Notes: generated by a model from the letters alone, not told the origin. A stretch of 64,000 bases of DNA from Isosphaeraceae bacterium (GCA_021324445.1 JAJPJC010000293.1:1-64000); one strand, 5' to 3'. Shown: positions 42,911 to 52,676, counted from the first letter of the stretch. Numbers and translations are program-made.

Positions 42911-45112
42911 TCAATCCTTGAAAACAAATTCCGCCGAGTTCATCAGGGCCCACATCAAGTCCTCGACGGCCGCGCGGCGGTCGGCCTTGGGGCCGTCGAA
43001 GAGCGACTCGCCGACTTCGCGCTCTTCGGTGGTCGGGAACCGGGAATAGGCGAGCAGATACAGCTCCTCGACGATCGCGCGCGGCGACGCCTTACTCCGG
43101 GCCAGCCGCGCGGCGCGGCCGGTCTCGCTGGTGATCTTCCGTTGCAGCTCGGGGGAGTTCATCAAGTGGAGCGCCTGGACGACCGAAGTCTCGCTGGTGC
43201 GCTCGCAGGGCGGGTCCTGGTTGGGGTCGGGCCGGCCGAAGGTGTCGAGGAACAGCGAGGGGACGCGGTGCGTCCAGATGGCCAGGGCTCGCGAGCCCGG
43301 CGGAGCCGCGGCGAACGTGTCGGGCACCCCGGTCACATCCGAGACCGCGTCGAGCAGGACCTCGGCCCGCAACCGCTGCCGGTAGTGGCGCGAGAAGTTG
43401 CGCCCGTCGGCCAGGTTGCGCTCGTGCGGCTCGGAGCTCAGCGCGTAGACCGACGAGCCCAGGATCGTGCGGATCAGGTGCTTGAGGTCGTATTCGTGAC
43501 GCCGGAAGTCGTCGGCCAGGGCGTCGAGCAGCGGGCCATTACTGGGCGGGTTGGTGGCGCGGAGGTCGTCGACCGGCTCGACGATCCCCCGGCCCAGCAG
43601 CTCCGCCCAGACGCGGTTCACGATCACGCGTGCAAAATACGGGTTGTCCGGCGCGGTCATCCACCGCGCCAGCGCCTCGCGCGGGTCGGCGTCCGGATCC
43701 TCCCCGCGCGGCGCCGAGCCGTAGAGCGGCTTCGGCGCCAGGACCTTCCCCGTCAAGGGATGCTTGACCGAGCCCGACTGGCCCGAGTAGATGAGCTCCT
43801 CGCTGCCGGAGATCGGCGGCGAGAGCCCCGTCCCCTTGCGGCCGATCCGGGCGAAGTACGCCGCGAACTCGTAGAACTGTGCCTGGTCCCAGGACTCGAA
43901 CGGGTGGTGATGGCACTTGGCACACTCGAGCCGGATGCCCAGGAACAGTTGGCTGACCATCGGTGCGATCTCGTCCGGCTCGCGGCGGTCGCGGTAGATG
44001 GTGGCCGGCCCTTGCTCGAACGTGCTCCCGCGCGCGGTGACGATCTGCCGCACGAACTGGTCATACGGCAGGTTGCGGCGGAAGGCCTCGCGGATCCAGC
44101 CGTCCAGGTTGAGGACGGCCTTGATGCCGACCCGGTAGGGGTTGGGCCGGAGCAAGTCCATCCACTTGTTGGCCCAGTGGTCGGCATACTCGGGGCGATC
44201 GAGCAAGCGATCGGCGAGCCGCGCCCTCTTCTGAGGCGACGTGTCGGCCAGGAAGTCGCGGGCCTCGTCGGGACTCGGCAGGCGGCCGATCACGTCGAGG
44301 TAGGCTCGTCGCAGATACGTCGCGTCCGCGGCCGGCGCCGAGGGAAGCAAGCCCAGCTTGCGGAGCTTGGCCCAGACGAGTCCGTCGATGAAGTTCGCTC
44401 GCGGCAACGCCTCGTAGCGGGCCGCCGGCACGGAGCCGGGCAAGGGGATCGTCACATCGCAGTGGGCAAAGAGCCCGCCGAACCGCGCCGAGATGGTCGC
44501 CTCGCCCGGGATCGGGCCGGCCAGAACTCGGCCGTCGGCATCCACGCCGACCATCGCCGACTCGCTCGAGGCGAACGCGGCCAGCGCGGTCACGTCCTCG
44601 GTTGTGCCATCGGTCCAGGTGGCGGTGACCTTCAAGGGGAAGGACGCGCCGCGTGCCAGGGTCCGCTCGGTGGGCGCGACCGCGATCCGCGCCAGCCGGG
44701 GCGCGTCGGACGGGGTATGGGGCATGCCCGTGGCGATCCACTGGCGCACCACCTCATACCACGGACTGCCAGGTTGCAGCCGGGGTCCGCCTCCGTGTGG
44801 CACCCGGGCCGTTGCCTTGCGGAGCAGCAAGCTCTCCTCCGGCACCGCCGGGAAGACCCGGCGCCCACGGCCTTCCCGGACGATGGCGTCGTGGTCGAAC
44901 GCCGGGTCAAAACCCAGGAGCGAGAGCGCAAATCCATTCTGCCCTCGCGCCTTGCCGTGGCAGGCCCCTGCGTTGCACCCGGCTCGCGTCAGGATCGGCT
45001 CGATGTCCCGCTCGAACGTCACCGCCGCGCGCTTGCCAGCCCCGAGGGCCGGCAGACCGGCCGCGACGACGGCAATGAGCGAGCCCAGAAGACCAAGAAT
45101 CCCCTGTCGCAT
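42911..45112 (-). CDS. Exported DUF1549/DUF1553 protein with c-type heme motif
   Basis: 733 residues from the ATG at 45112, which begins a signal peptide (GILGLLGSLIAVVAAGLPAL). Near the N-terminus the planctomycete cytochrome-type region has CNAGACHGKARGQNGF, a heme-binding-like CxxxxCH. A bacterial Ig-like domain follows (VAPTERTLARGASFPLKVTA). DUF1549 contains LDVIGRLPSPDEARDFLADT, HWANKWMDLLRPNP and LGIRLECAKCHHHPFESW. DUF1553 contains ARVIVNRVWAELLGRGIVEP, DDLRATNPPSNGPLLDALAD and LLAYSRFPTTEEREV. First gene of the DUF1549-DUF1501-PPC run. The function of the family is not established. Confidence 0.92.
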   Translation of the reverse strand: MRQGILGLLGSLIAVVAAGLPALGAGKRAAVTFERDIEPILTRAGCNAGACHGKARGQNGFALSLLGFDPAFDHDAIVREGRGRRVFPAVPEESLLLRKATARVPHGGGPRLQPGSPWYEVVRQWIATGMPHTPSDAPRLARIAVAPTERTLARGASFPLKVTATWTDGTTEDVTALAAFASSESAMVGVDADGRVLAGPIPGEATISARFGGLFAHCDVTIPLPGSVPAARYEALPRANFIDGLVWAKLRKLGLLPSAPAADATYLRRAYLDVIGRLPSPDEARDFLADTSPQKRARLADRLLDRPEYADHWANKWMDLLRPNPYRVGIKAVLNLDGWIREAFRRNLPYDQFVRQIVTARGSTFEQGPATIYRDRREPDEIAPMVSQLFLGIRLECAKCHHHPFESWDQAQFYEFAAYFARIGRKGTGLSPPISGSEELIYSGQSGSVKHPLTGKVLAPKPLYGSAPRGEDPDADPREALARWMTAPDNPYFARVIVNRVWAELLGRGIVEPVDDLRATNPPSNGPLLDALADDFRRHEYDLKHLIRTILGSSVYALSSEPHERNLADGRNFSRHYRQRLRAEVLLDAVSDVTGVPDTFAAAPPGSRALAIWTHRVPSLFLDTFGRPDPNQDPPCERTSETSVVQALHLMNSPELQRKITSETGRAARLARSKASPRAIVEELYLLAYSRFPTTEEREVGESLFDGPKADRRAAVEDLMWALMNSAEFVFKD

Positions 45113-45247
45113 GCCGGGGCCCCATCCGCGACGACGATCGACCCGCCTTCCACGACTCGATCTTAACCCACCGCCTGGGGAAATCCAACAATCTTTCAAC
45201 AACCGCGAGGTGAGTCTCGGCCCGAGGCGACATCGAGCAGGCGGCTT

Positions 45248-46405
45248 TCAACGCCCGGCGCGATTGCGATCCGACATCCCCCGCAGCGAGGCCGGCACAT
45301 CGGCCAGTGCCTCATCGGGCACGACGAAGGAATTCTCGAGCAGCTTGGCATCATCGTTGACCAGTTCCGGGTACCGACGGCCCGGCAGGAGCTGCACGGC
45401 GAAGACCTCCTGGACGCCCTCCTCGAACCGCAGCAGGGCCGCCGGCTGGCCGGCGGAGAGGTCGACCACGCAGACGCCGCAGGTGCGCTCGCTCGGCGCG
45501 AGGCGCTCGGTGATGGCGATCCCGCTGAAGACGGCCGTCTCCCGCACCTGCGACAACCCGACGAACGCCAGGTTGGCGGCAATGTCCAGCCCGCGCGTGA
45601 AGCCCGGCGCCGCCGCCACCGCCTCGTACCGGCCGCTCGCCGGGTCGATCATGCCGAGCGTGCCGGTCCCCGAATCGCAGACCCAGAGCCGCCCGGCGTA
45701 CCATCGCGGCGAGTGCGGCATCGACAGGCCGTGCGCCAGCACTGCGCCGCTGCTGACATCCATCACGATCCCGCCCCGAGCCTTATTCTCGCGCCAGCCG
45801 GCCGGGGCGTCGGTCGCACCCAGGGCCGTGACGTATCGCGGACGGCCGTCGACCATCCCCAGGCCATTGAGGTGACAGCGGTCGGTCGGCTCCAGCGCCG
45901 TGACAAACGGTGGGCGCCACCGCGGCGTGAAGCTGGCGGAACGGTCGAGCGTGCACAGGCAGGAGAACCGCGTGTTGACCACCCAGAGCTCCGCGCCCTT
46001 TCCCCAGGCCATCTCATGCCCCTGGATGTTGCCCGTGACGTGGCAGCTCCGGGGGAGGAAGCAGGCATCGTGGCGGCCCGGGGGCTCGAGCCGGGCGGTG
46101 ACGGCCGGGACGTCGACATACTCCCACACCTGCACCGACGTGCCGATGGCCAGGCGGTTGCCCTCGATCGCCAGCCCCATGGGAGCCTGGAAGGAGCGGA
46201 AGTGCGTGTTGAGGTGGTCCCCCTCGTCGCGGACCATCACCAGCTTGCCGGCCTGGTAGGTCGTCACCAGCAGCGAGGCGCCCAACCGGCGCAACAGCTC
46301 CGGGAAGTTGGGTGTGTGGACGGCGCGGAGCGGCTCCGGCTGCGACGGGGTACTCGGCGCCTCGCCGGCAGGAGCGGCGCGGTCGGGGCTGGCGTGGGCG
46401 GTCAT
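45248..46405 (-). CDS. TIGR03032 family protein
   Basis: 385 residues from the ATG at 46405 (GGAG nine bases upstream). It matches the TIGR03032 pattern through the whole length: HTPNFPELLRRLGASLLVTT, YQAGKLVMVRDEGDHLNTHF, AIGTSVQVWEYVDVP, DACFLPRSCHVTGNIQGHEM, LWVVNTRFSCLCTLDRSASF, and DRCHLNGLGMVDGRPRYVTA. The repeated short beta segments suggest a six-bladed-propeller-like structure. No signal peptide is evident. In other bacteria it is found near TPR and sulfotransferase genes; here it stands alone between the DUF1549 gene and a toxin-antitoxin locus. Biochemical function unknown. Confidence 0.88.
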   Translation of the reverse strand: MTAHASPDRAAPAGEAPSTPSQPEPLRAVHTPNFPELLRRLGASLLVTTYQAGKLVMVRDEGDHLNTHFRSFQAPMGLAIEGNRLAIGTSVQVWEYVDVPAVTARLEPPGRHDACFLPRSCHVTGNIQGHEMAWGKGAELWVVNTRFSCLCTLDRSASFTPRWRPPFVTALEPTDRCHLNGLGMVDGRPRYVTALGATDAPAGWRENKARGGIVMDVSSGAVLAHGLSMPHSPRWYAGRLWVCDSGTGTLGMIDPASGRYEAVAAAPGFTRGLDIAANLAFVGLSQVRETAVFSGIAITERLAPSERTCGVCVVDLSAGQPAALLRFEEGVQEVFAVQLLPGRRYPELVNDDAKLLENSFVVPDEALADVPASLRGMSDRNRAGR

Positions 46406-46615
46406 GGGGAGACGCTCCACCGTGGGGGGATGGATTCCCGGTCGGCCAAAGAGCTACGGATCATACCAGGAGAAAGAGGCTCCGTGCGCGGGTCGTTCGG
46501 GTGGTACGCTCTGGAGGGCGACGATGGAGGAGTCTCTCTTTCAGTTCTTCCCGCTTCGCTGGAGCTCGCGCGTCAAGGCCTTGCCGGGTTGGTGGCAAGC
46601 CGCTACCTTGGCGGT

Positions 46616-46990
46616 ATGAGCCAACCCGTCAAGATATCCGATGAACTGATTCTCGATGCCCGACTGACCGCAGAGGTCGCGGAGCGCTCGATTGCAGGTC
46701 AGATCGAGTTCTGGGCGCAACTCGGCCGAGCGATCGAACCCTTGCTCGAGGGTTCCCGAGCACTTGCACTGCGGCGGGCCGGCGCGGCCGAGCCGCTTTC
46801 CGAGTGCCTGGCCTCGGTGGATTCGGCTGCGGGACGCCAGCGTGTCGTGGAATACCTCGAGTCGGGGCCGTTTCCCCACTATCGACCAGTTTCCGGCTCG
46901 CCGGGGCTGGTGGTCCGCGTCACGGTCGATGGCACGCAAACTCTGGGGCGATTCGTCGGTCGGGAATTCCAGGCGGTCCCATGCCCCTGA
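46616..46990 (+). CDS. ParD-like antitoxin of the zeta-type toxin locus
   Basis: 124 residues from the ATG at 46616. It has the ParD-like family opening MSQPVKISDELILDARLTAE, then VAERSIAGQIEFWAQLGRAI, a probable ribbon-helix-helix DNA-binding unit. The second half (VDSAAGRQRVVEYLESGPFP, then GLVVRVTVDGTQTLGRF) includes a C-terminal beta part. The stop at 46988-46990 overlaps the toxin start region, so the two are coupled. The frame is intact. It is a pairing seen with AAA/zeta-type kinases in other bacteria. Confidence 0.8.
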   Translation: MSQPVKISDELILDARLTAEVAERSIAGQIEFWAQLGRAIEPLLEGSRALALRRAGAAEPLSECLASVDSAAGRQRVVEYLESGPFPHYRPVSGSPGLVVRVTVDGTQTLGRFVGREFQAVPCP

Positions 46991-47575
46991 TGGAATTCGC
47001 CGAGTTCGATCGGCGGCCGATTCTCGTAGCGATTGCCGGTCCGAATGGAGCCGGGATGACTACATTCTTCCACGCGCACCGGGCCTCGGCGGGGCTGCGA
47101 TTCGTGAATGCCGATGTGCTGGCCGCCGAACTCGCAGTCGAACCGTACGAGGCGGCTCGTCTGGCAGATGCCTTGAGACGGGCCCTGATCGGGCGTGGGG
47201 AGAGTTTCGTCTTCGAGACGGTTTTCTCCGATCCGGTGGGCAACAAGGTCGCGTTTCTGGCCGAAGCCGCTCGGTGCGGCTACGTCGTCGTGTTGTGTTA
47301 CATCGGCCTCGCCGGGCCCGACCACTCGGCAGAGCGGGTGGGTGGCGATGCGCGTTTCGCCGGGCGGTCATGATGTTCCCGACGATAAGCTCCGGTCGCG
47401 GTTTTCTCGAACGCTCACCAACCTTCAGGCCGCCATCGAGCGGTTACCCCACGTCCTGATCTACGACAATAGCGACCTGAATGTCCCGTTCCGTCAGGTG
47501 GCCGTTTTCGATCACGGACACCTGCGTCATTTCCAGGACCCCATCCCGGAGTGGCTGCGACCGATCCTCCCGTGA
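46981..47575 (+). pseudogene. Zeta-toxin-type kinase, P-loop lysine lost and frameshifted
   Basis: Zeta-type toxins phosphorylate UDP-N-acetylglucosamine and need the P-loop lysine. Here the loop reads AIAGPNGAGMTTFFHAHRAS, with Met (ATG at 47056-47058) where Lys (AAG) belongs. The chain continues LRFVNADVLAAELAVEPYEA and ESFVFETVFSDPVGNKVAFL. At 47337-47344 a GGTG duplication shifts the frame, ending the first ORF. Without it the protein would go on ERVAMRVSPGGHDVPDDKLR, SRFSRTLTNLQAAIERLPHV and LIYDNSDLNVPFRQVA to the stop near 47575, the expected full domain. Two independent lesions make an active toxin very unlikely. Confidence 0.85.
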
Positions 47576-47728
47576 GCACCGGGGTGCTGACAAGGTAGTT
47601 CGCCTTGGGGGTTGAGTTCCGCCCTCTCGACGGAGCGGCCGGTCGCCGACAGCCGCTGAGACTCTGGCATGAGTCGGATCCGGCGGCCGGGAGGGTCGGT
47701 TCCTCGCCCGCTCTCTCGATCTCGCATT

Positions 47729-50700
47729 TCACCGAGCCGCCGGGTCCGGGTGCGTCGTCCCGACGAAGACGTCCTCGGGCAGCTCGCCGGCCGGTCCGGC
47801 GAGCACGGCCGTGGCCTCGGCGCGGAAGCCGGCCAGTTCCTTGCTGGATTGTTCGTTGAGGCTCTTTTGCTCCCCCAGCCAGCGCAGGGCGCGGCCGAAG
47901 CAATCGCGAGCCTGGTCGCGGTGCCCCAGCCGATGATGCGCCATGGCCAGGAAGAAAAGATCGAAACCGTCGGCTTGCCCATGGCCGGCGGCCAGGCTCC
48001 GCTCCAGGGTGGCGATCGCCTCGACGTAACGACACGCACGATAGTGGACGATGCCCATCGTGTTCAGGGACATGGCTTCGTCGGGAGCCAGGGCCAGGGC
48101 GCGGCGGCCGAACGCCAGCGCGCGGTCCAGATCGCGGCCGGGCCCCGGGCCGCTGGCCAGTTCCCAGGCCCGGTTGTTGCAGCATCGGGCCAGGATCTCC
48201 CGGACCCTCGCGAAATCGGGCTGCAGCGCCAGCGCAGCCTCCAGGTCCGCAATCGCGGCCTCGAGCTGGTTCAGGTCGGCATGGAGCCCCCCGCGAATGG
48301 CTCGACAGTGCGCGTCGTTCGGCCGGAGGCGGAGGGCCTGGTCCAGGTCCTCGAGCGCCTCGCGGGAGCGATTCAGGTCGAGCAGGGCATGGGCGCGGTG
48401 ATGATACGCGTCGGCATCGTTGCGATCGTTCTGGAGCCGCGCGGTGTAGCGCTGGACCAGCGTGGCAGCGGCCTCAGTGCGGTGTTCGAGGTGCGAGGTT
48501 AGCGGTCCGTAGTCGACCCGCAGCGGGGGCAGGGGCGGCGCCGCGGGGCTGCACGGGTCGTCGCCGGAGAAGGCCGGGGCATCCCAGTCCAGGCCCAGCT
48601 CGACCAGCCGGCGGCGGATGGCGCGGAGGTCCCAGACGTGCACGGCCGGGCCGTCGTTGGTCGTGACGACCAGGCGCGAGCCATCCGGGGTGAAGCTGGC
48701 CCATTGGGCCCCGCAAAGGTCGGGACTCCGCAGTCGCGCCAGGGTGCGTCCCGTCTCGATCTCGGACAGCCAGATCACTTTTCGGGCATCCTGCAGGGCC
48801 ACCAGGCGGCTGTCGTGGGAGAAGCAAAGCGCACCGCCGTCGAACTGCCGCGCCGCGCGCCAGGTGCCGGCCGTCCAGAGCCGGCCCGGCCCGAACTGCC
48901 GCGTGAGCCATTTCCCGTCGGGGCTGAAGAGGACCTCGACCAAGCCCTCGATCGCCAGGTGGGCCACCGGCGCGCCGTCGCGGACTCGCCAGACCTGGGC
49001 GCCGGTATGCCCATGGCTGCCGGTGACCAGCCATTGGCCGTCGGGGCTGACGGCCACCGAGCGGACGTCGTCGAGCGGCCCGACCCGGAAGGCCCGCTCG
49101 GGGGTCTGGACATAGGCCGCCCCGTGGTTGGCCAGAGCCACCACCCGGCCGTCGGCGTCCTCGGCGATCCCGCAGTACCCCGGCGGGAACGACGGGAGGA
49201 GGAGCGGCGGGCCGATGCGGAATTCCCCGCGCTGCCGATCGAGCTGGATCGGCCACCGCCGCACGCCCACTGCCCCGCTGGTGAGCAAATCGCCCGACGC
49301 CTCGAACAGGAGATGCATGGCCGGTCCGATCGTCAGGAAGCCGAGCTTGAGGCCGTGGGCCAGGTCCCAGAGCGCCACGCCGCGGGTCGTACCCACGGCC
49401 AGCACCCGGCCGTCGGGCCGGATCGACGCGCGGAGATATTGAATCGGCTCGGCAGAGACGTGGGCGAACGTGCGGTATTCCAGGGCCGGCTCGACCCGAT
49501 AGGTCGTCAGCTCGTCCCCCAGGGCGACCACGAGGTGCCCGTCCTGGCTGAATTGAGGCTCGATCTCGCCGGTCATCGTCAGCGCGGGGCGTCCCAGGAT
49601 CGGGTCCCAGAGCCGCAGTCCCCCGCCCCAGCCGGTGCTGGCCAGCAAGGTGCCTGCCGGGTGGAACCCCGCGCGCAGGCCGCCGTTGATCTGGCCTTCG
49701 AGGACGGCCTTGCGGATGCCCGTAGCGGTCTCCCAGAGGGAAATCTTCCGATCCTGGCCGGTGATTGCCAGCGTGGTGCCATCTTGGCTCCAGGCGAGGG
49801 TGTCGTGGCCGGGCTGAACGATCGTCTGGACCAGCCGGCCCGTCGCTGCCTCGAGGATGCAGCAGGGGCCGTCGTTGCCGCCGCAATTGATCGCGAGCTG
49901 GACCCCATCGGGGCGGAAGACCAGGTCGCTCGGGGCCCCCTGCACCGGAACCTGCCAGCGGCGGTGGAGCTGACCCGTTGCCAGGTCATAGTCGAGGATG
50001 GCGCCATCGTCGTGCGCCAGCACGATCCTCCGGCCGTCCGGACTGAACCGTGCCGAAGTGCCCGCGACGCGGCCCGAGTCCTGGACTGCGACGGCGCGGT
50101 GGTCGATGTCCCAGACGGTCAGGTCGAAGCGGGGATGATGGCTGCTGGCCAGGTAGCGGCCGTCCGGGCTGAAGCCGAAGACGAAGATATCGCGATCGCC
50201 TCGGGCCTGGAAGCGGGCGAGCTCCTCGTCGTTGGCCACGCGGCGGACCTGGATCGTCCCATCGAGGAACCGCAGGGCATAGCGGGTCAGGGTGGGATCG
50301 AAGGCAAACAGGAGGACCCCCGGGGGCCGGTGGATGACCCGGCCGGTCGGCTCCAGGTCGGGGAGGGCCAGGCAGGCGATCGCCTCGTCGCGGAGCTCGT
50401 CGAGCTGGGCGGCGGGCAGGTGGAGACTCCGCGCGACCCCGGCTGCCTCGCGCAGGGCTGCCAGGCTGCCGTACCGCTGCCCGACCTGGTGGCTCAACTG
50501 GGTGGCCCGCGCCTGGGCCGTCAGGGCTCGGAAGAGGTTCGCGCGCGTCTCGGTCGCAGCCCGCCGGACCTGCTCGCGCTCCGCGGCGATCTCGTTGCGC
50601 TGATGGGCGATCTGGTTGCGCTGGTCGCGGAAGATCCAGGCCATCGCGGTCGAGACGAGGGCGAGGGTCACGACGGCGGCCGCGGCGGTGGCGGTGGCCG

Positions 50701-52090
50701 CGGCCAGGCCGGGGTTGCGGCGGCACCAGCGCCAGGCCTGCTCGAGGGTGCCGCTCCGCCGCGCCAGGATCGACCGGCCATCGAGCAACCGTCGCAGGTC
50801 GTCGGCGAGGGCCGCAGCGGTGGGATATCGTTGTGCGGGCTCCTTCCGCAGGCATTTCAGGCCGATGGTCTCCAGGTCGCGGGGCAGTTTGGGCCTCAGC
50901 CGCGACGGCGGCACTGGCTCGTCGGCGATCACCTGGCGGATGGTTTCCAGCGGCGACTCGGCCTTGAACGGCGGCCGGCCGGTCAACAGCTCGTAGAGGA
51001 TCGCGCCCAGGGCGTAGACGTCGGTCGCCGCCCCGATCGCCTGGTGCCGGCTGGCCGCCTGTTCGGGTGCCATGTAGCTGGGCGTGCCGAGTAACTCCCC
51101 GGTCTGGGTACGCAGCCCCTCGCCGCCCATGAGGAGCTTGGCCAGGCCGAAGTCGGTGATCTTGGGAGTGCCGCCGGCGGTCAGCAGGACGTTGGCCGGG
51201 GTCAGGTCGCGGTGCACCACGCCCTGGCCGTGCGCCGCGTGGATGGCGCGCGCCAGCACCTCCACCAGCTCGACCGCCTGCCGGGTCGGCAGCGGCGTGC
51301 CGGCCAGCGACCGGGCCAGGCTGGGCCCCTCGACCAGCTCGAGCACCAGGAACGGGGAGCCGGCGTGCTGGCTGACCTCGTAGATCTGCACGATGTTGGG
51401 GTGCTGCAACCGGGCCACCGCCTGGGCCTCGACCTGGAACCGCGCCAGGACCGCCGGGCTGGCCCGGGCCCCCGCGTGGACCATCTTCACCGCCACCGGC
51501 CGATGCAGCCGGGTCTGGAACGCCCGGTACACCACGCCCATACCCCCCGAGCCGAGGACGTCCAGGACTTCATAGCCGGGGATGGTGGGCAGCCCCTCCG
51601 AGCCGCAAGGCCCCTCGGCCTGGCGGCGAGCAAGCAAGGTGGCAGTGCTCTCGGCGCGAGTTGGGGGGATCTCGGGGTCCGCCCCCATCGCCCGGTGCAA
51701 CTGGACCTGAAGCTGCAGCGCGGCGGCATACTGCGGGAACCGCCGCAGGTACTCCTCCGCCGCCGGCTGCTCGCCCAGTTCCTCGCGGAGCAGGTACTCG
51801 GCGAAGACCAGGTCGACGGCCTGTTCGGGGTCGTCGCGCACGGTGGGAAAGGCGTCGAGATAGCGCTCGGCCGCGACCCCCTGGCCCAGCCGGTACCGCT
51901 CGGCCTGATCGACCAGCAGCACCTCGAGGAGCTGGCCCGGGTCGCGGACGCTGTCCTGCGCCAGGAAGTCCTCGAGGCGGGGCTGCTGTCCCTGGCGCCA
52001 GAGGCCCCAGAGGCGACGGGCCGGGCCGTCCCGCTCGGCGGAACTCCCCGGCTGCGTCTGCATCGGTTCGATCCGGGTCGGCTCAGCCAT
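47729..52090 (-). CDS. Ser/Thr protein kinase with WD40 and TPR repeats
   Basis: A 1,453-residue membrane-linked receptor-type kinase. N-terminal helical domain (1-165) resembles that of other planctomycete kinases (LEDFLAQDSVRDPGQLLEVL). The kinase domain is at about 173-436: glycine loop LGSGGMGVVYRAF, Lys202, HRD at 293-295, DFG 313-315, and APE 341-343. The catalytic loop is HRDLTPAN, with Thr where Lys is usual. A membrane helix is at about 466-487, a coiled segment to about 560, then WD40-type repeats with FSPDGRYLASS-like and SPDGQWLVTGSHG units to about 1180, and TPRs near 1230-1440 (AYHHRAHALLDLNRSREALE). It overlaps the sigma factor gene by eight bases. Probably senses a cell-envelope or protein ligand. 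Confidence 0.92.
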   Translation of the reverse strand: MAEPTRIEPMQTQPGSSAERDGPARRLWGLWRQGQQPRLEDFLAQDSVRDPGQLLEVLLVDQAERYRLGQGVAAERYLDAFPTVRDDPEQAVDLVFAEYLLREELGEQPAAEEYLRRFPQYAAALQLQVQLHRAMGADPEIPPTRAESTATLLARRQAEGPCGSEGLPTIPGYEVLDVLGSGGMGVVYRAFQTRLHRPVAVKMVHAGARASPAVLARFQVEAQAVARLQHPNIVQIYEVSQHAGSPFLVLELVEGPSLARSLAGTPLPTRQAVELVEVLARAIHAAHGQGVVHRDLTPANVLLTAGGTPKITDFGLAKLLMGGEGLRTQTGELLGTPSYMAPEQAASRHQAIGAATDVYALGAILYELLTGRPPFKAESPLETIRQVIADEPVPPSRLRPKLPRDLETIGLKCLRKEPAQRYPTAAALADDLRRLLDGRSILARRSGTLEQAWRWCRRNPGLAAATATAAAAVVTLALVSTAMAWIFRDQRNQIAHQRNEIAAEREQVRRAATETRANLFRALTAQARATQLSHQVGQRYGSLAALREAAGVARSLHLPAAQLDELRDEAIACLALPDLEPTGRVIHRPPGVLLFAFDPTLTRYALRFLDGTIQVRRVANDEELARFQARGDRDIFVFGFSPDGRYLASSHHPRFDLTVWDIDHRAVAVQDSGRVAGTSARFSPDGRRIVLAHDDGAILDYDLATGQLHRRWQVPVQGAPSDLVFRPDGVQLAINCGGNDGPCCILEAATGRLVQTIVQPGHDTLAWSQDGTTLAITGQDRKISLWETATGIRKAVLEGQINGGLRAGFHPAGTLLASTGWGGGLRLWDPILGRPALTMTGEIEPQFSQDGHLVVALGDELTTYRVEPALEYRTFAHVSAEPIQYLRASIRPDGRVLAVGTTRGVALWDLAHGLKLGFLTIGPAMHLLFEASGDLLTSGAVGVRRWPIQLDRQRGEFRIGPPLLLPSFPPGYCGIAEDADGRVVALANHGAAYVQTPERAFRVGPLDDVRSVAVSPDGQWLVTGSHGHTGAQVWRVRDGAPVAHLAIEGLVEVLFSPDGKWLTRQFGPGRLWTAGTWRAARQFDGGALCFSHDSRLVALQDARKVIWLSEIETGRTLARLRSPDLCGAQWASFTPDGSRLVVTTNDGPAVHVWDLRAIRRRLVELGLDWDAPAFSGDDPCSPAAPPLPPLRVDYGPLTSHLEHRTEAAATLVQRYTARLQNDRNDADAYHHRAHALLDLNRSREALEDLDQALRLRPNDAHCRAIRGGLHADLNQLEAAIADLEAALALQPDFARVREILARCCNNRAWELASGPGPGRDLDRALAFGRRALALAPDEAMSLNTMGIVHYRACRYVEAIATLERSLAAGHGQADGFDLFFLAMAHHRLGHRDQARDCFGRALRWLGEQKSLNEQSSKELAGFRAEATAVLAGPAGELPEDVFVGTTHPDPAAR

Positions 52091-52676
52091 CGCCGCTCTC
52101 CCCTTCGAGCTGCTGCTCGACGCGATCGAGGGCGCGGGCCAGTTGCTTGCGACAGGCGTCGGCCGTTCCCCCCAGCTCGGCGGCGATCTCGGCCCACTCC
52201 CAGCCCTGGGCCCGCAGGTCGGCCAGCCGCCGCTCCTCGGCCGAGAGCCGGCGGCGGTACTCCTCCAGCAGCTCGCGACCGGCGACCAGCCGGCTCGGGC
52301 TGGGAACCGCCACCGCTCGCCCCTCCAGGTAGGCCGGGTCCTGCGCCTCCAGCCGCCGATAATCGCGCCGCCCGGCGCTGTGCCGCCGCACCTGCTGGGT
52401 CAGCTTGTGCCGCGTCATGACCACCAGCAGCCGCAGCAACTGGTCGGGCTGCTCCAGGTCGTACTGACCGGCGGCGGCGCGTGCGAAGAAGCTGGCCATC
52501 ACCGACTGGCAGACATCGGTCCAGTCGAACCGGCTGGCCAGCCGCTGATCCCGCAGCCGCAGCCGCACCTCGCGACGGACCACCGGCTCATAGCGCTGGA
52601 CCAACTCGCGCGCGGCCTGATCGTCGCCGGCACGGATGCGGCGAATGAAATCTGCAAACGCGGCATCCTCAGACAT
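52083..52676 (-). CDS. ECF-type RNA polymerase sigma factor
   Basis: 197 residues. Region 2: FADFIRRIRAGDDQAARELV, then FDWTDVCQSVMASFFARAAA and LLRLLVVMTRHKLTQQVRRH, as in planctomycete ECF sigma factors. Region 4: LSAEERRLADLRAQGWEWAE, IAAELGGTADACRKQLARAL, a helix-turn-helix for -35 recognition. No anti-sigma gene is adjacent. Instead the stop codon overlaps the start of the kinase/WD40 gene, so the two are coupled, and kinase action on the factor or on its pathway is the natural inference for ECF-STK pairs of this phylum. Confidence 0.93.
   Translation of the reverse strand: MSEDAAFADFIRRIRAGDDQAARELVQRYEPVVRREVRLRLRDQRLASRFDWTDVCQSVMASFFARAAAGQYDLEQPDQLLRLLVVMTRHKLTQQVRRHSAGRRDYRRLEAQDPAYLEGRAVAVPSPSRLVAGRELLEEYRRRLSAEERRLADLRAQGWEWAEIAAELGGTADACRKQLARALDRVEQQLEGESGDG

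Noticed and set aside
42854-45166. Plus-strand open frame opposite the DUF1549/DUF1553 gene
   Set aside because: Shadow of a well-recognised gene; low-complexity Arg/Gly/Asp translation.
45713-46615. Extension of the ParD-like antitoxin frame upstream of 46616
   Set aside because: The open frame continues antisense to the TIGR03032 gene, but only the part after the ATG at 46616 matches an antitoxin.
48638-51094. Plus-strand open frame of 818 codons opposite the kinase/WD40 gene
   Set aside because: Shadow caused by high-GC third positions; no start signal or motif.
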